Position numbers and translations under genes: made by a program. Of a stretch of DNA of 64,000 nt, positions 25,639 to 33,396 are shown one piece after another. This stretch comes from Ardenticatenales bacterium (GTDB lineage: Bacteria; Chloroflexota; Anaerolineae; Ardenticatenales; Ardenticatenaceae), in assembly GCA_020634795.1 (NCBI GenBank), contig JACKAZ010000007.1:195578-259577 (forward strand), in the 5' to 3' direction. How positions within the stretch are numbered: position 1 is the stretch's first letter; every line of letters starts with the position of its first letter. The notes beneath the pieces were generated by a model. The model was not told where the DNA came from. It did not search any database and saw nothing but the letters and a program-made list of their open reading frames with translations.

Positions 25639-25770
25639 CGGTTGGTCAAAGTAGAGCGGCAAACGAGCGTCCGAGCCAGTTCATCCCCACCCGCTGGCTC
25701 AAACACGATGAAATAGCCCACAGTCATGGGACTTTGCCACTCTTGAGCCGGTAAGGAGGTGCCACAACCG
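25639..25770 (+). ncRNA. Candidate structured 5' leader RNA
   Basis: The leader can fold with a closing helix CGGTTG (25639-25644) / CAACCG (25765-25770). Inside are CAAAGT paired with ACTTTG, a GAGCCAG...CTGGCTC hairpin and a CCCA...TGGG hairpin. Unpaired conserved-looking words such as GATGAAATAG lie between. It resembles a multi-branched regulatory RNA, but I cannot match it to a known riboswitch class. Partial likeness to cobalamin elements (GCCACT, AGCCGG...GGTGCC) is too weak to assign. Confidence 0.3.
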
Positions 25771-25890
25771 AGAAGTGTTGGAACTGTTGATTCGTTGTCC
25801 TAATCCCATGTTGTCTCATCCATGGTATGCCACGTAGCATGCCCACACTCCCTCCAATCTCAATTTCCTGCTAAGGAGTAACTCTCTATT

Positions 25891-26751
25891 ATGAAACGAC
25901 AACTCTCAATACTAGTAACCGTGGTCGCCTTACTGGTCGTGGCGTTGTGGTTCGGCACGATCAACGCTCAGGCCAGCCAAATCAGCGGGGCCGATGCGGG
26001 CCACTCCGTGCGCAACAGCGGGCCAACGGAACGGCTCGGTCCTACGCAGCCCGTCCCGCCCGATTTCAAGCCCATCGACACGCCCTACAACGGAGGCATC
26101 GTCCAAGATGGTAGCTTCGAAGCGGGTAGCCCGAATCCCTTCTGGTCCGAATCCTCGACCAACTTCGGCACGCCCCTCTGTACCGTAGCAGCCTGTGGGA
26201 CGGGGACGGGGACCGGGCCGCGCACCGGCGAGTGGTGGGCATGGTTCGGCGGTATCGCCACCTTCGAAGAGGGAAGCGTGAGCCAAGTGTTGACGATTCC
26301 CAGCGGCGCTAACACGCTCGAATTCTACCTCGAACAGTTCGTCTGTGACAGTGCCTCCGACTACCTTGAGGTCACGATTGACGGCAACCAACTCTTCCTG
26401 ACCGATGGGGGCAGCACGCTCTGCGGTCAGTTTGGCTATACCCTGCAAAGCGTCGATATCTCGGCTTACGCCGATGGCGGTTCGCACACTTTGGAGTTCC
26501 ACTCCGAAATCTTTGCTAACAACGGGAATGGCACCAACTTCTTCGTCGACGATGTTGCGATCATCCAACAACAGGGCGCAACGCCGACCCCGACGCAACC
26601 TGCCGCAACAGCGACCGCGACCCCGCCGACAACCAGCATCCAACTCGGTGAGATGAGCAGCACCAGCGGTTCGCCGATGGGTGGCTGGCTGATTGGTTTG
26701 CTGGGCTTGACCCTGTTGGGTGCGGGGTTGGCCTATCAACGCCGCAAATAG
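25891..26751 (+). CDS. Secreted surface protein with carbohydrate-binding-like domain and C-terminal anchor
   Basis: This 286-residue protein has a signal peptide (hydrophobic LSILVTVVALLVVALWFG). One beta-sandwich domain follows, reminiscent of carbohydrate-binding or MAM-like modules (DGSFEAGSPNPFWSES at its start, VDDVAI at its end). A Thr/Pro linker (TPTPTQP) comes next. The C-terminal anchor is a short motif SIQLGEMSS, a membrane helix GGWLIGLLGLTLLGAGLAY and the basic tail QRRK. The anchor is nearly identical in the next gene. It is likely an exported, surface-held adhesin or matrix protein. An AAGGAG site lies 12-14 bases before the ATG. It has its own promoter and terminator, so it is monocistronic. 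Confidence 0.8.
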   Translation: MKRQLSILVTVVALLVVALWFGTINAQASQISGADAGHSVRNSGPTERLGPTQPVPPDFKPIDTPYNGGIVQDGSFEAGSPNPFWSESSTNFGTPLCTVAACGTGTGTGPRTGEWWAWFGGIATFEEGSVSQVLTIPSGANTLEFYLEQFVCDSASDYLEVTIDGNQLFLTDGGSTLCGQFGYTLQSVDISAYADGGSHTLEFHSEIFANNGNGTNFFVDDVAIIQQQGATPTPTQPAATATATPPTTSIQLGEMSSTSGSPMGGWLIGLLGLTLLGAGLAYQRRK

Positions 26752-26780
26752 CGAGATAAATACCGCTTCTCAGCATGAAG

Positions 26781-26807
26781 GGGCCTCGGCATTGCCGAGG
26801 CCCTTTT
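26781..26807 (+). terminator. Rho-independent terminator
   Basis: A perfect 10-bp stem (GGGCCTCGGC / GCCGAGGCCC) with an ATT loop is followed by TTTT. It lies 30 bp after the stop codon of the secreted protein. Confidence 0.9.
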
Positions 26808-26834
26808 GTCATGAATCCCGTTGTTTCAACCGAC

Positions 26835-26863
26835 TTGCGCATCTTCTGAACCTGTGTTACGCT
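26835..26863 (+). promoter_or_regulatory. Predicted promoter for the 26926 gene
   Basis: TTGCGC (26835-26840) and TACGCT (26858-26863) are separated by 17 bp. The -10 element sits inside an ACCTGT...ACAGGT inverted repeat that could be an operator. Confidence 0.4.
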
Positions 26864-26925
26864 AGAGTTACAGGTGGGAGTCATCCTACCTGCTCCCTAT
26901 TCCCCTTCCTATAAAGGAGTTCCGT

Positions 26926-28473
26926 ATGAAGTCTAAATGGCTGTTCGCTGTTGTTCTCATGCTCGCCATGAGTGTGGGAATCGTCTTCCAATCGGGTGTG
27001 GCCGCCAGCCCGCCCGCCGACTCGCCGGAATGTGCTGGCATCAGCGCGGAAAGCGTCGAGAATGCTGCACAGGTCGCCGATTGCACCAGCAAGGGTGAGC
27101 CGGGTCAGGCCTCCAATGTGCCGAATGCCCCCTTCTCGCCGGAAGTCGTTCTCTACGACAACGGCCCGCTGGTCACCCAAGCGGGTGCTGGCGCGGGTGG
27201 GGCCGACCTGAGCGAACTGCAAACGGTCCTCGGGCTGACGGTCTATGGCTTTGCCCATCAGACCAGCACGGATTTCCGTGTCTCCGATCAATTCACCGTA
27301 ACGGGTGCAGGTTGGCAGATCGACGAGATCACCTTCTACGCCTACCAAACGGGATCGACGACCACCTCAACGATCAACGAACTCCACCTGCAGATTTGGG
27401 ATGGTAATCCGAGCAGTGGGACGGCCAGTGTGGTCTGGGGCAACCTGACGACCAACGTCCTGTCGAACTCGGTCTGGTCGAACATCTACCGCGCCCTCGA
27501 TACCGATCCGCTCGCCAGCAACCGCCCCATCATGGCGAATACGGCCACGGTCGGCGTAACCCTCGCCCCGGGCACCTACTGGCTCGATTGGGAAACGGGT
27601 GGGACGCTTAGCTCTGGCCCGTGGGCACCGCCGGTGACGATCGTGGGTCAGACCACGACGGGCGATGCCTTGCAATATGATGGAACCGCTTGGAATCCCC
27701 TACTTGATGGGACATTCCAACAAGATCTCCCCTTCATCATCGAAGGTGTCGAATCCGGCGGCCCGACGAGCACCCCGGCCCCGACCGCAACCGCAACTGC
27801 CACGCCAGAGCCTGGCGCACAAGAGGTCGCGTGTAACGCGGGTACGGTGACGTTCGAAGCGGGGATCCCGGATAGCTTTACCACCGCCAACACGGGCAAT
27901 GTCTACTGGTCGACGACGGATGACTTGAACGCCTGTGACAACGGTGGCAACCTGACGGGTGGAACCGGGAACGCTGCCTGCGCCGATTCCGATGAAACCA
28001 ACACTGCGGGCGATCCCTACCAAGCCCAGATGTGGACCAACGCGATCGACCTGACCAGTGCGACATCCGCGACGCTGAACTACTTGGCCGTCTACAGAAA
28101 TCTCGATTCTGGCGATTTCTTCGACGTGGATGCGAGTACCGACGGTGGCACGACTTGGACCAACCTGCTGAGCTGGAACGAAGATCACGAACCCGGTGAA
28201 GCGGTTGCGATCAACCTAGATACCTACGCGGGCCAAAGCGTCATCGTACGTTACAACTACTACGGTGATGGCTGGGACTGGTTCGCACAGGTGGACGACA
28301 TCAGCCTCAACTGCGAGCTGGGTGGCGCGACGCCAACGCCGACGCAGCCGGTGACGAGCATCCAACTCGGCGAAATGAGCAGCGATAGCGGCTCGCCGAT
28401 GGGTGGCTGGCTGATTGGCTTGCTGGGACTGACCCTGCTGGGTGCGGGCCTCGCTTACCAACGCCGCAAGTAA
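26926..28473 (+). CDS. Larger secreted surface protein sharing the same C-terminal anchor
   Basis: This 515-residue protein has a signal peptide (LFAVVLMLAMSVGIVFQSG), two beta-rich extracellular regions and a Thr/Pro linker between them. A second linker (TPTPTQP) precedes the anchor SIQLGEMSS...GGWLIGLLGLTLLGAGLAYQRRK. The second beta domain (about 300-470) has the look of a jelly-roll carbohydrate-binding module (FFDVDASTDGGTTWTNLLSW). It is a paralogue of the preceding gene in its C-terminus only. A clear AAGGAG lies six bases before the ATG. It is flanked by terminators, hence monocistronic. Its function is probably surface binding or biofilm matrix. Confidence 0.8.
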   Translation: MKSKWLFAVVLMLAMSVGIVFQSGVAASPPADSPECAGISAESVENAAQVADCTSKGEPGQASNVPNAPFSPEVVLYDNGPLVTQAGAGAGGADLSELQTVLGLTVYGFAHQTSTDFRVSDQFTVTGAGWQIDEITFYAYQTGSTTTSTINELHLQIWDGNPSSGTASVVWGNLTTNVLSNSVWSNIYRALDTDPLASNRPIMANTATVGVTLAPGTYWLDWETGGTLSSGPWAPPVTIVGQTTTGDALQYDGTAWNPLLDGTFQQDLPFIIEGVESGGPTSTPAPTATATATPEPGAQEVACNAGTVTFEAGIPDSFTTANTGNVYWSTTDDLNACDNGGNLTGGTGNAACADSDETNTAGDPYQAQMWTNAIDLTSATSATLNYLAVYRNLDSGDFFDVDASTDGGTTWTNLLSWNEDHEPGEAVAINLDTYAGQSVIVRYNYYGDGWDWFAQVDDISLNCELGGATPTPTQPVTSIQLGEMSSDSGSPMGGWLIGLLGLTLLGAGLAYQRRK

Positions 28474-28492
28474 GACGTTCGCTGACGTTATA

Positions 28493-28533
28493 GCACAAAC
28501 GGCCTCGGAGCAATCCGGGGCCGTTTTTTGTGC
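28493..28533. terminator. Bidirectional rho-independent terminator
   Basis: The stem GCACAAACGGCCTCGGA pairs with the TCCGGGGCCG...TTTGTGC side, with a GCAA tetraloop and one G-T pair. A T6 run lies on the plus strand and an A-run on the other side. It sits between convergent genes ending at 28473 and 28583. Confidence 0.88.
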
Positions 28534-28582
28534 ATAACTGCCGATATTCTGTGGAACGATGTCGGTAAGTAGAACGTGGGTT

Positions 28583-29314
28583 CTAGGCGCCGCTCCGCAT
28601 CAAACGTTCGACCCGCGCCAAAAATGGCGCCCGTTCCGAGGGTGTGCGGTGACCCTCGACGAACCACGCAGCGCCCGTCTCTTCGGCGAAGGCGCGCAGC
28701 GTAGCGGCCAGCGCGGCTTTGTCCCAGTCGTCGGTGGAGGAGGCACGACCGTAGGCCGCATCGCCCAGAAAGAGCACATTGCCCGGCGTCACCTGCACCA
28801 GCGCCTGATCCGGCTCGTGTTGGCCGCCGACATGCCAGATGCGGATCCGATAATCGCCAAGCGGCAAGGTGTACTCGTCCTTGAAGGTGATCGTGGCGGG
28901 CAATGGCCGAAAGGCGGACCAATCCCCCACCGCCCGATCCATTTGCCGCGCAATCACCTTGCCACGCGGAAAGCGATCGGCCTTGGCATAGACGTAGTCG
29001 CGGCTCCACGGCTCGTCGGCCATCACCGTCAAGTGGCGCTGCGTCCACTCGTGCGCAATGATCGTCGCATCGGGGAAAGCGACCGAGCCGAAATGGTGGT
29101 CCCAATGGTGGTGGGTCAGAAAGATATGGGTCACGGGCGCTGCCCCCGCCGCGTTGAGCGCCCGTTGCAGTTCGTGGCCATGACGTGGCCCGTTGCCACT
29201 GTCGATCAGCGCGGTTCCAACAGCGCTCATCACCACGCCAATCCACGGGCGGGTCGTGGTGATGTCGCCCGGCAAGGCGTAGATGTCGTCGGTCAGATGG
29301 TACAGCTCACTCAC
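28583..29314 (-). CDS. Metallo-beta-lactamase-fold hydrolase
   Basis: This 243-residue MBL-fold protein has the dinuclear metal motif THHHWDHHFG (HxHxDH) and the later GGQHEPDQAL, FLGDAAYG and VEGHR motifs. This is the glyoxalase II / SoxH-like layout. The substrate is unknown. Translation starts at a GTG (29314) that lies inside the 3' end of the upstream CYTH gene, so the two are coupled. A longer frame to 29383 was rejected because it merely overlaps the CYTH gene. Confidence 0.83.
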   Translation of the reverse strand: MSELYHLTDDIYALPGDITTTRPWIGVVMSAVGTALIDSGNGPRHGHELQRALNAAGAAPVTHIFLTHHHWDHHFGSVAFPDATIIAHEWTQRHLTVMADEPWSRDYVYAKADRFPRGKVIARQMDRAVGDWSAFRPLPATITFKDEYTLPLGDYRIRIWHVGGQHEPDQALVQVTPGNVLFLGDAAYGRASSTDDWDKAALAATLRAFAEETGAAWFVEGHRTPSERAPFLARVERLMRSGA

Positions 29315-29960
29315 GGGCGGCTGCCTCGCGCTGGGCACGGGCCAGCAGCGCAAAGCCGCGCTCGGCCTTGCCAACCGTCGCATGGCGCAGCGGCAGCGCG
29401 GCCAACAGCAGCCCTGCGATCATCTCAACCTCTTCCGGCATCCCTTCCTTCATCTCGATCTCGATCTCGTGAAACGGTTCGGTCAGCCCGCCCGCTTCGA
29501 TCTGTCCCGTGTCCAGCACGATCTCGGCCACGCGCAGCCCATCGAAGGTGACGGGCCAACTGAGCCGCTGGTTCCGCACTGTCAGAAAGGGGAAGAGCGG
29601 CTCGCCCGCGCGCCATTCCGTGATGCGACTGCGGAACGGCTCCGGCCACGTCGAGGGCGAATCGCTCTGCGCCTCTGGGCCGAGCGTTGCTTCGTATTCC
29701 TCGCGCCGCACCGTGTTGCCGTGCACCGCCTTCGGCCCTTTCATCGTCACGATGCGCCGATCCCCGTCGAAGCGTAAGCGCAAGGCCACGCGCCGCTCCG
29801 AAAAGGCACGCGAGGGCGTGTCCAGCAAAATGTCGTGCAAATCGTGGTCGGTTCGTTCACCCAAGCGGAAGGGGCCGAGCGGCACCGCCTCGACATCCTC
29901 AGCGGTCACCCGCGTTAAACAATCGTATTTGATCTCTATCTCAGTCGGTGTCATTAGCAT
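29307..29960 (-). CDS. CYTH-domain (triphosphate tunnel) protein
   Basis: This is a 217-residue protein. Near the N-terminus TEIEIKYD carries the ExExK motif of CYTH/triphosphate-tunnel enzymes. Alternating charged strands follow (RRVALRLRFDG, RIVTMKGP, FHEIEIEMKEG), consistent with an eight-stranded tunnel binding triphosphates or polyphosphate. Possible activities are thiamine-triphosphatase, inorganic triphosphatase or adenylate cyclase type IV; sequence alone does not decide. Two ATGs (29960 and 29954) are possible. The repeat array directly upstream replaces any Shine-Dalgarno. Confidence 0.72.
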   Translation of the reverse strand: MLMTPTEIEIKYDCLTRVTAEDVEAVPLGPFRLGERTDHDLHDILLDTPSRAFSERRVALRLRFDGDRRIVTMKGPKAVHGNTVRREEYEATLGPEAQSDSPSTWPEPFRSRITEWRAGEPLFPFLTVRNQRLSWPVTFDGLRVAEIVLDTGQIEAGGLTEPFHEIEIEMKEGMPEEVEMIAGLLLAALPLRHATVGKAERGFALLARAQREAAARE

Positions 29961-30215
29961 GGTGAGTTTGGTGAGTTTTGGGAGTTTAATGAGTTTAATG
30001 AGTTTTGGGAGTTTTATGAGTTGGGCGGGCCGGAAAATTTTCCGCCCGTACTGAGTTTAATGGGTTTGGTGAGTTGGCGTGAGCAGCAACGGCAGAGCGG
30101 CGAAACGATTCTCAACCTCTGCCCATGCACCATGCACCATGCACCATGCACAATTCGCCATTCGCCATGCACCATTCGCCAAAATCTGTTCTGCGTTCCG
30201 CGTTGCCGTTCACGC
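29961..30215 (-). repeat. Composite intergenic repeat cassette (inverted copy before 29960)
   Basis: Read on the minus strand the order is the same as in the plus-strand copies. TTCTGCGTT-type (AACGCAG) units lie beside the patatin 3' end (30186-30215), then ATGGTGC units (30124-30175), the core with GAGAATCGTTTCGCCGCTC (about 30070-30123), then AACTCATTA-family nonamers (29964-30063) up to the CYTH start codon. Confidence 0.85.
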
Positions 30216-31295
30216 GACGAGCGGCAGCCGGGTAGCCAGATCGATCTCGCGTTTTTTCAGCACGTCGCGGGCCTGCGCTTCGTTGCGTCGCCAGAAGTCG
30301 ATGCCAACCATAAACCCATGGTCTTCAATTTCGCGCAGATTATGGTAAGTCATGAAGTTGCGGCCCGAAAGCAGTTGGTCGTGGTGCGGCGGCTCGATCA
30401 GCATGACGTTGACGTGGGGGTGGGCACGCTTGATCTGCTTGATATGATAGATCAGCCCCGCATGGATCGACGCACGAGTGATCTGGTTGGTGATCGCCAA
30501 CGGCCCCCGATCCGCGATGTGGTGGCGTGGCGACTGGCTATGCGTCTCTGCGTCGTCCGGCGTGCTCTCGTCGCGGTGGGGAACCAGCGAGTTGACCACC
30601 ACGATCAGCTCCGCGCCCTGTTCCACGGCCAGATCGATGCTGGCCGTGCCACGCAGTCCGCCGTCCACATAGTCCCGCCCATTGATGCGGACGGGGCGAT
30701 AGAGCAGCGGAATGGCGCAGGAGGCGGCCACCGCCTTTTCCAATGGCACGGGGTTCTGACGATTGAAGACGACCCGGTCGCCGCTGTCCAATTCGGTCGC
30801 GATGACATGGAGGTCGCGCTTCAGGTCGGCGAAATTGTTGCCCACCCCATGTTTGCGATAGCTGCGGTAGAGCCGTTGCTGCATCAGCCAAGTGTCGAGC
30901 AGGCCGCTGGGCAACAACGTCTCGGCGGCGCGGGACAGCCCCACCAGCGGCTCGCGTGCCCGCAAAAAGCGGCCCGACGCTTGGAGCGCCGTGATCGGCC
31001 AAAAGAGCGTCTTTTCGACCAGCTCGCTCACATTCGGGAAGTAGGTGGCGACCGGCCCCCCGCTGCCGAAGAGCGACGTTTCTTTGTCGATGAAGCGGTG
31101 CATCCGTTGGGCCGATACCCCGCTGGCCAAGTAAGCGGCGACGTACGATCCTGCGCTCGTGCCCACGTAGAGGTCGAAGTCGTTGGCAGTGCGGTTCAGC
31201 CAGGCCTCGTTGATCGCACGCATCACCCCGATCTCGAAAACGATGCCGGTGACCCCGCCGCCGGCCAACACCAGTGCGATCTTTTTCTTGTCCAT
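30210..31295 (-). CDS. Patatin-like phospholipase
   Basis: This 361-residue patatin-family protein has an oxyanion loop LAGGGVTG (residues 9-16), the nucleophile elbow GTSAGS (Ser in GxSxG) and the catalytic Asp in DGGLRG. Patatins deacylate phospholipids or other lipids. It may be membrane-associated but has no signal peptide. The start at 31295 (MDKKKIALVLAGGG) follows an AAAGGATAGATAGG site. The longer frame to 31385 translates the spacer repeat. Confidence 0.88.
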   Translation of the reverse strand: MDKKKIALVLAGGGVTGIVFEIGVMRAINEAWLNRTANDFDLYVGTSAGSYVAAYLASGVSAQRMHRFIDKETSLFGSGGPVATYFPNVSELVEKTLFWPITALQASGRFLRAREPLVGLSRAAETLLPSGLLDTWLMQQRLYRSYRKHGVGNNFADLKRDLHVIATELDSGDRVVFNRQNPVPLEKAVAASCAIPLLYRPVRINGRDYVDGGLRGTASIDLAVEQGAELIVVVNSLVPHRDESTPDDAETHSQSPRHHIADRGPLAITNQITRASIHAGLIYHIKQIKRAHPHVNVMLIEPPHHDQLLSGRNFMTYHNLREIEDHGFMVGIDFWRRNEAQARDVLKKREIDLATRLPLVA

Positions 31296-31326
31296 CCTAT
31301 CTATCCTTTCATCCTTGAACGGTGAG

Positions 31327-31383
31327 CTACGTTGCTCGGGCGAGTTGGGCGAGTTTGGTAAGTTGAGTGAGTGGGGTGAGTTC
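31327..31383 (-). repeat. Degenerate AACTCAC/AACTCGCC nonamer array before the patatin gene
   Basis: Worn nine-base units on the coding strand (GAACTCACCCCACTCACTC and following AACTCGCCC) end about 30 bp upstream of the start codon. Orientation is as in the other arrays. Confidence 0.6.
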
Positions 31384-31472
31384 AAACGTTAGGGGTTGGA
31401 GCGTGCTGGACTGTCGGAGTTAATCCTTTGCCCATTCCTCGTAAATCCAAGGGATGAACACGGTCGCGCGCG

Positions 31473-33185
31473 CTATCTTGCTGCCCCCCACGCCCGATGC
31501 AGCCCCACCAAACCGTAGCGCGTGGCGCGCTCGGCACTTTGCAGCCAGAGCCGGTTGCCCAGCAGGGGCAGAGTGAACGCCAAGGCGGTCAGGTCGAAGT
31601 TGGAAAGCGGCATCCGATAGCCGGAAATCCCTTCGGAGAAGGGGCGCAGCAATCGGCGCGGCGCCTCCTTGGGCATCAGCTTGAGGGCGTAACGGGCCAA
31701 AACGAGATCCATATTCAGATCGGGCGCGATGTCGTGCAGCACCCCTTCCAGGGTAAAGAGGACCTTGCGGAACATCAGCAGCTCGGCTGGGAAGCGGACC
31801 CCCGCAAAGGCGATGCCATCCAACAGTCGCATCACTGCGCTGAAGCCGGGCATCTCCAACGGGGAAAGCGAGGCGATCAGCCGCGCCGCTTGACCGCGCA
31901 CCACGTCGCCCTTCGTCGCATCGGCCACCAGATCATCCAAGCTCAGGGCGTTGATCGCGGCCACGATCCGTTCTTCGTCGCGCAACGCCACGCCCAACGT
32001 CAACAACACGGTTTGGCGACGCTGTTCGCGGCTCAAATGCTCGGTCAGCGCCCAATCGAGGATCACCACCTCGCCACTGCGCGGCTCGACAAACAGATTG
32101 CCCGCGTGGGGGTCGGCGTGGAGCAGCGCCCGATCCGCGCGATCGAACATGGGCATGGCGATGAGCGCCTCGATGACTGTCGCGGCAAGGCGCTGTCGTT
32201 TCGCTTTGTTCTGCGGATACGCATCGGTCACTTTCACGCCGTCGATCTCGCTCATGGCGGTGATCGTCGAGGTCGACAGCTCCGGAATCAGATGGGGTAC
32301 ACGCACCCTCTTCATCTCGGCGTAGCGCGCCTCCGCCGCCACCAAGTTGGCCTGCTCTGCGGGCAAATCGACCTCCCGCTCCAACAGGCGACGGACATCG
32401 TTCATCACTTCGCGGAAGCCCAGCGCGGGCAGATCGTACTGATCGCGGCTGCTATCGAAGAAATCGGCCAACCCCTGCAAAATCGTCATTTCTTCGGGGA
32501 AATGGGCGACGACATAGGGCTTCAACACCTTGAAGACCCCCCGCTCCCGCTTGCGGCTGACGGGGTTGAGCCAGGTGAAGCGCATCACCGCGCTCACACT
32601 GGCTTCGGCCAAGTTGACCGGCTCGATCTCGACCTGGTAGAGGCGCAGATAGCGCCCCAGTTGCCGCTCGATTTCCGCCATCACCTCGTCCGGCGAAATA
32701 TCTTCGATCGCATTCTCAAGGCGCGTCAACTCGGCGCGGAAGTCGGGGTCAAGATTCGGGTTACGGGCCACGATCTGCCCGATCTTTTGCAGACTCGGCA
32801 TCTGCGCGATCATCTTCAGCAGCCGTTGTTCCAGCGGCATCTGCTCCGGCAACAACATCTGCTCCAACAGCTTCGGCACCAACCGCTCCACCGACAACAT
32901 CGACCCGGTGTACGCGACCGCGTCGCGAATGACCGGTCGCCACTCGGCGTAGACCTCGGGGACCAGCGTCTCCAGCGGCATGATTTTGCTGATCAGCCCA
33001 CGAATCGCCTCCTTCTGCCCCTCCCAGTCAATCGCGGCCAGCGCCTCGCGCACGGCCTGCTCCGCCTGCTCGTCGCTCGCCCCCTCATCCATCGCCAACA
33101 GGAAGAGCTGCGCCTGCTGCTCGGCTGGCAAAAGCATCAACATCTCTTCGATCAGCGCCCCATCCAACACCCTATCTTGGCTCAT
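31473..33185 (-). CDS. AarF/UbiB-family (ABC1) atypical kinase
   Basis: This is a 570-residue ABC1-family protein. Conserved elements are the KERGVFKVLKP-like lysine region (VFKVLKPYVV), the ExD region (LLEREVDLPAEQANL) and the catalytic LLHADPHAGNLFV followed by VVILDWAL. The family supports quinone or other isoprenoid-lipid metabolism, with ATPase activity stimulated by membranes. A C-terminal hydrophobic stretch (ALAFTLPLLGNRLWL) may touch the membrane. The ATG at 33185 was preferred; an in-frame GTG three codons upstream is also possible. The promoter carries the 17-bp palindrome shared with aceB. Confidence 0.87.
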   Translation of the reverse strand: MSQDRVLDGALIEEMLMLLPAEQQAQLFLLAMDEGASDEQAEQAVREALAAIDWEGQKEAIRGLISKIMPLETLVPEVYAEWRPVIRDAVAYTGSMLSVERLVPKLLEQMLLPEQMPLEQRLLKMIAQMPSLQKIGQIVARNPNLDPDFRAELTRLENAIEDISPDEVMAEIERQLGRYLRLYQVEIEPVNLAEASVSAVMRFTWLNPVSRKRERGVFKVLKPYVVAHFPEEMTILQGLADFFDSSRDQYDLPALGFREVMNDVRRLLEREVDLPAEQANLVAAEARYAEMKRVRVPHLIPELSTSTITAMSEIDGVKVTDAYPQNKAKRQRLAATVIEALIAMPMFDRADRALLHADPHAGNLFVEPRSGEVVILDWALTEHLSREQRRQTVLLTLGVALRDEERIVAAINALSLDDLVADATKGDVVRGQAARLIASLSPLEMPGFSAVMRLLDGIAFAGVRFPAELLMFRKVLFTLEGVLHDIAPDLNMDLVLARYALKLMPKEAPRRLLRPFSEGISGYRMPLSNFDLTALAFTLPLLGNRLWLQSAERATRYGLVGLHRAWGAAR

Positions 33186-33206
33186 TTTATCCACTCGTTC
33201 TCAGTC

Positions 33207-33223
33207 ATGACACACTGCGTCAT
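33207..33223. promoter_or_regulatory. Palindromic operator-like site at the aarF promoter
   Basis: ATGACACACTGCGTCAT is a near-perfect 17-bp inverted repeat. It lies immediately downstream of the predicted -10 of the AarF-family gene, overlapping the expected transcription start. It matches sites at 34986-35004 and 39829-39845. Confidence 0.55.
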
Positions 33224-33251
33224 ATTCTAGCAGAAACGGGGGTGGCGGCAA
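33224..33251 (-). promoter_or_regulatory. Predicted promoter of the AarF-family gene
   Basis: On the minus strand, TTGCCG (33246-33251) and TAGAAT (33224-33229) are separated by 16 bp. The leader is short (about 30 nt). Confidence 0.55.
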
Positions 33252-33265
33252 GTGGCAGGGAGTTG

Positions 33266-33396
33266 GGTGAGTTTAATGAGTTTAATGAGTTTAATGAGTT
33301 TAATGAGTTTAATGAGTTAGGGAGTGCTGGCGTTGTGGAGTTACACTGCATTTCCTTGCTCTGCGTTACCGTTCGTTTTGCGTTCTGCGTTCTGCG
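33266..33396 (-). repeat. AACTCATTA array with AACGCAG units between the GH13 and AarF genes
   Basis: On the minus strand, AACGCAG heptamers directly follow the GH13 stop (33375-33396). Words of the CAACGCCAGCACTCC type come next, then five to six AACTCATTA nonamers (33267-33320). The order matches the full cassettes, but the ATGGTGC array and core are missing. Confidence 0.8.

Noticed and set aside
25639..25770. Cobalamin riboswitch
   Set aside because: Some words resemble it (GCCACT, AGCCGG...GGTGCC), but the canonical B12 box and core are not present and the gene is a surface protein. Kept only as an unassigned structured leader.
31497..33230. 577-residue frame opposite the AarF-family gene
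   Set aside because: Gln/His-rich antisense composition; the minus strand carries the ADPHAGN kinase motifs.
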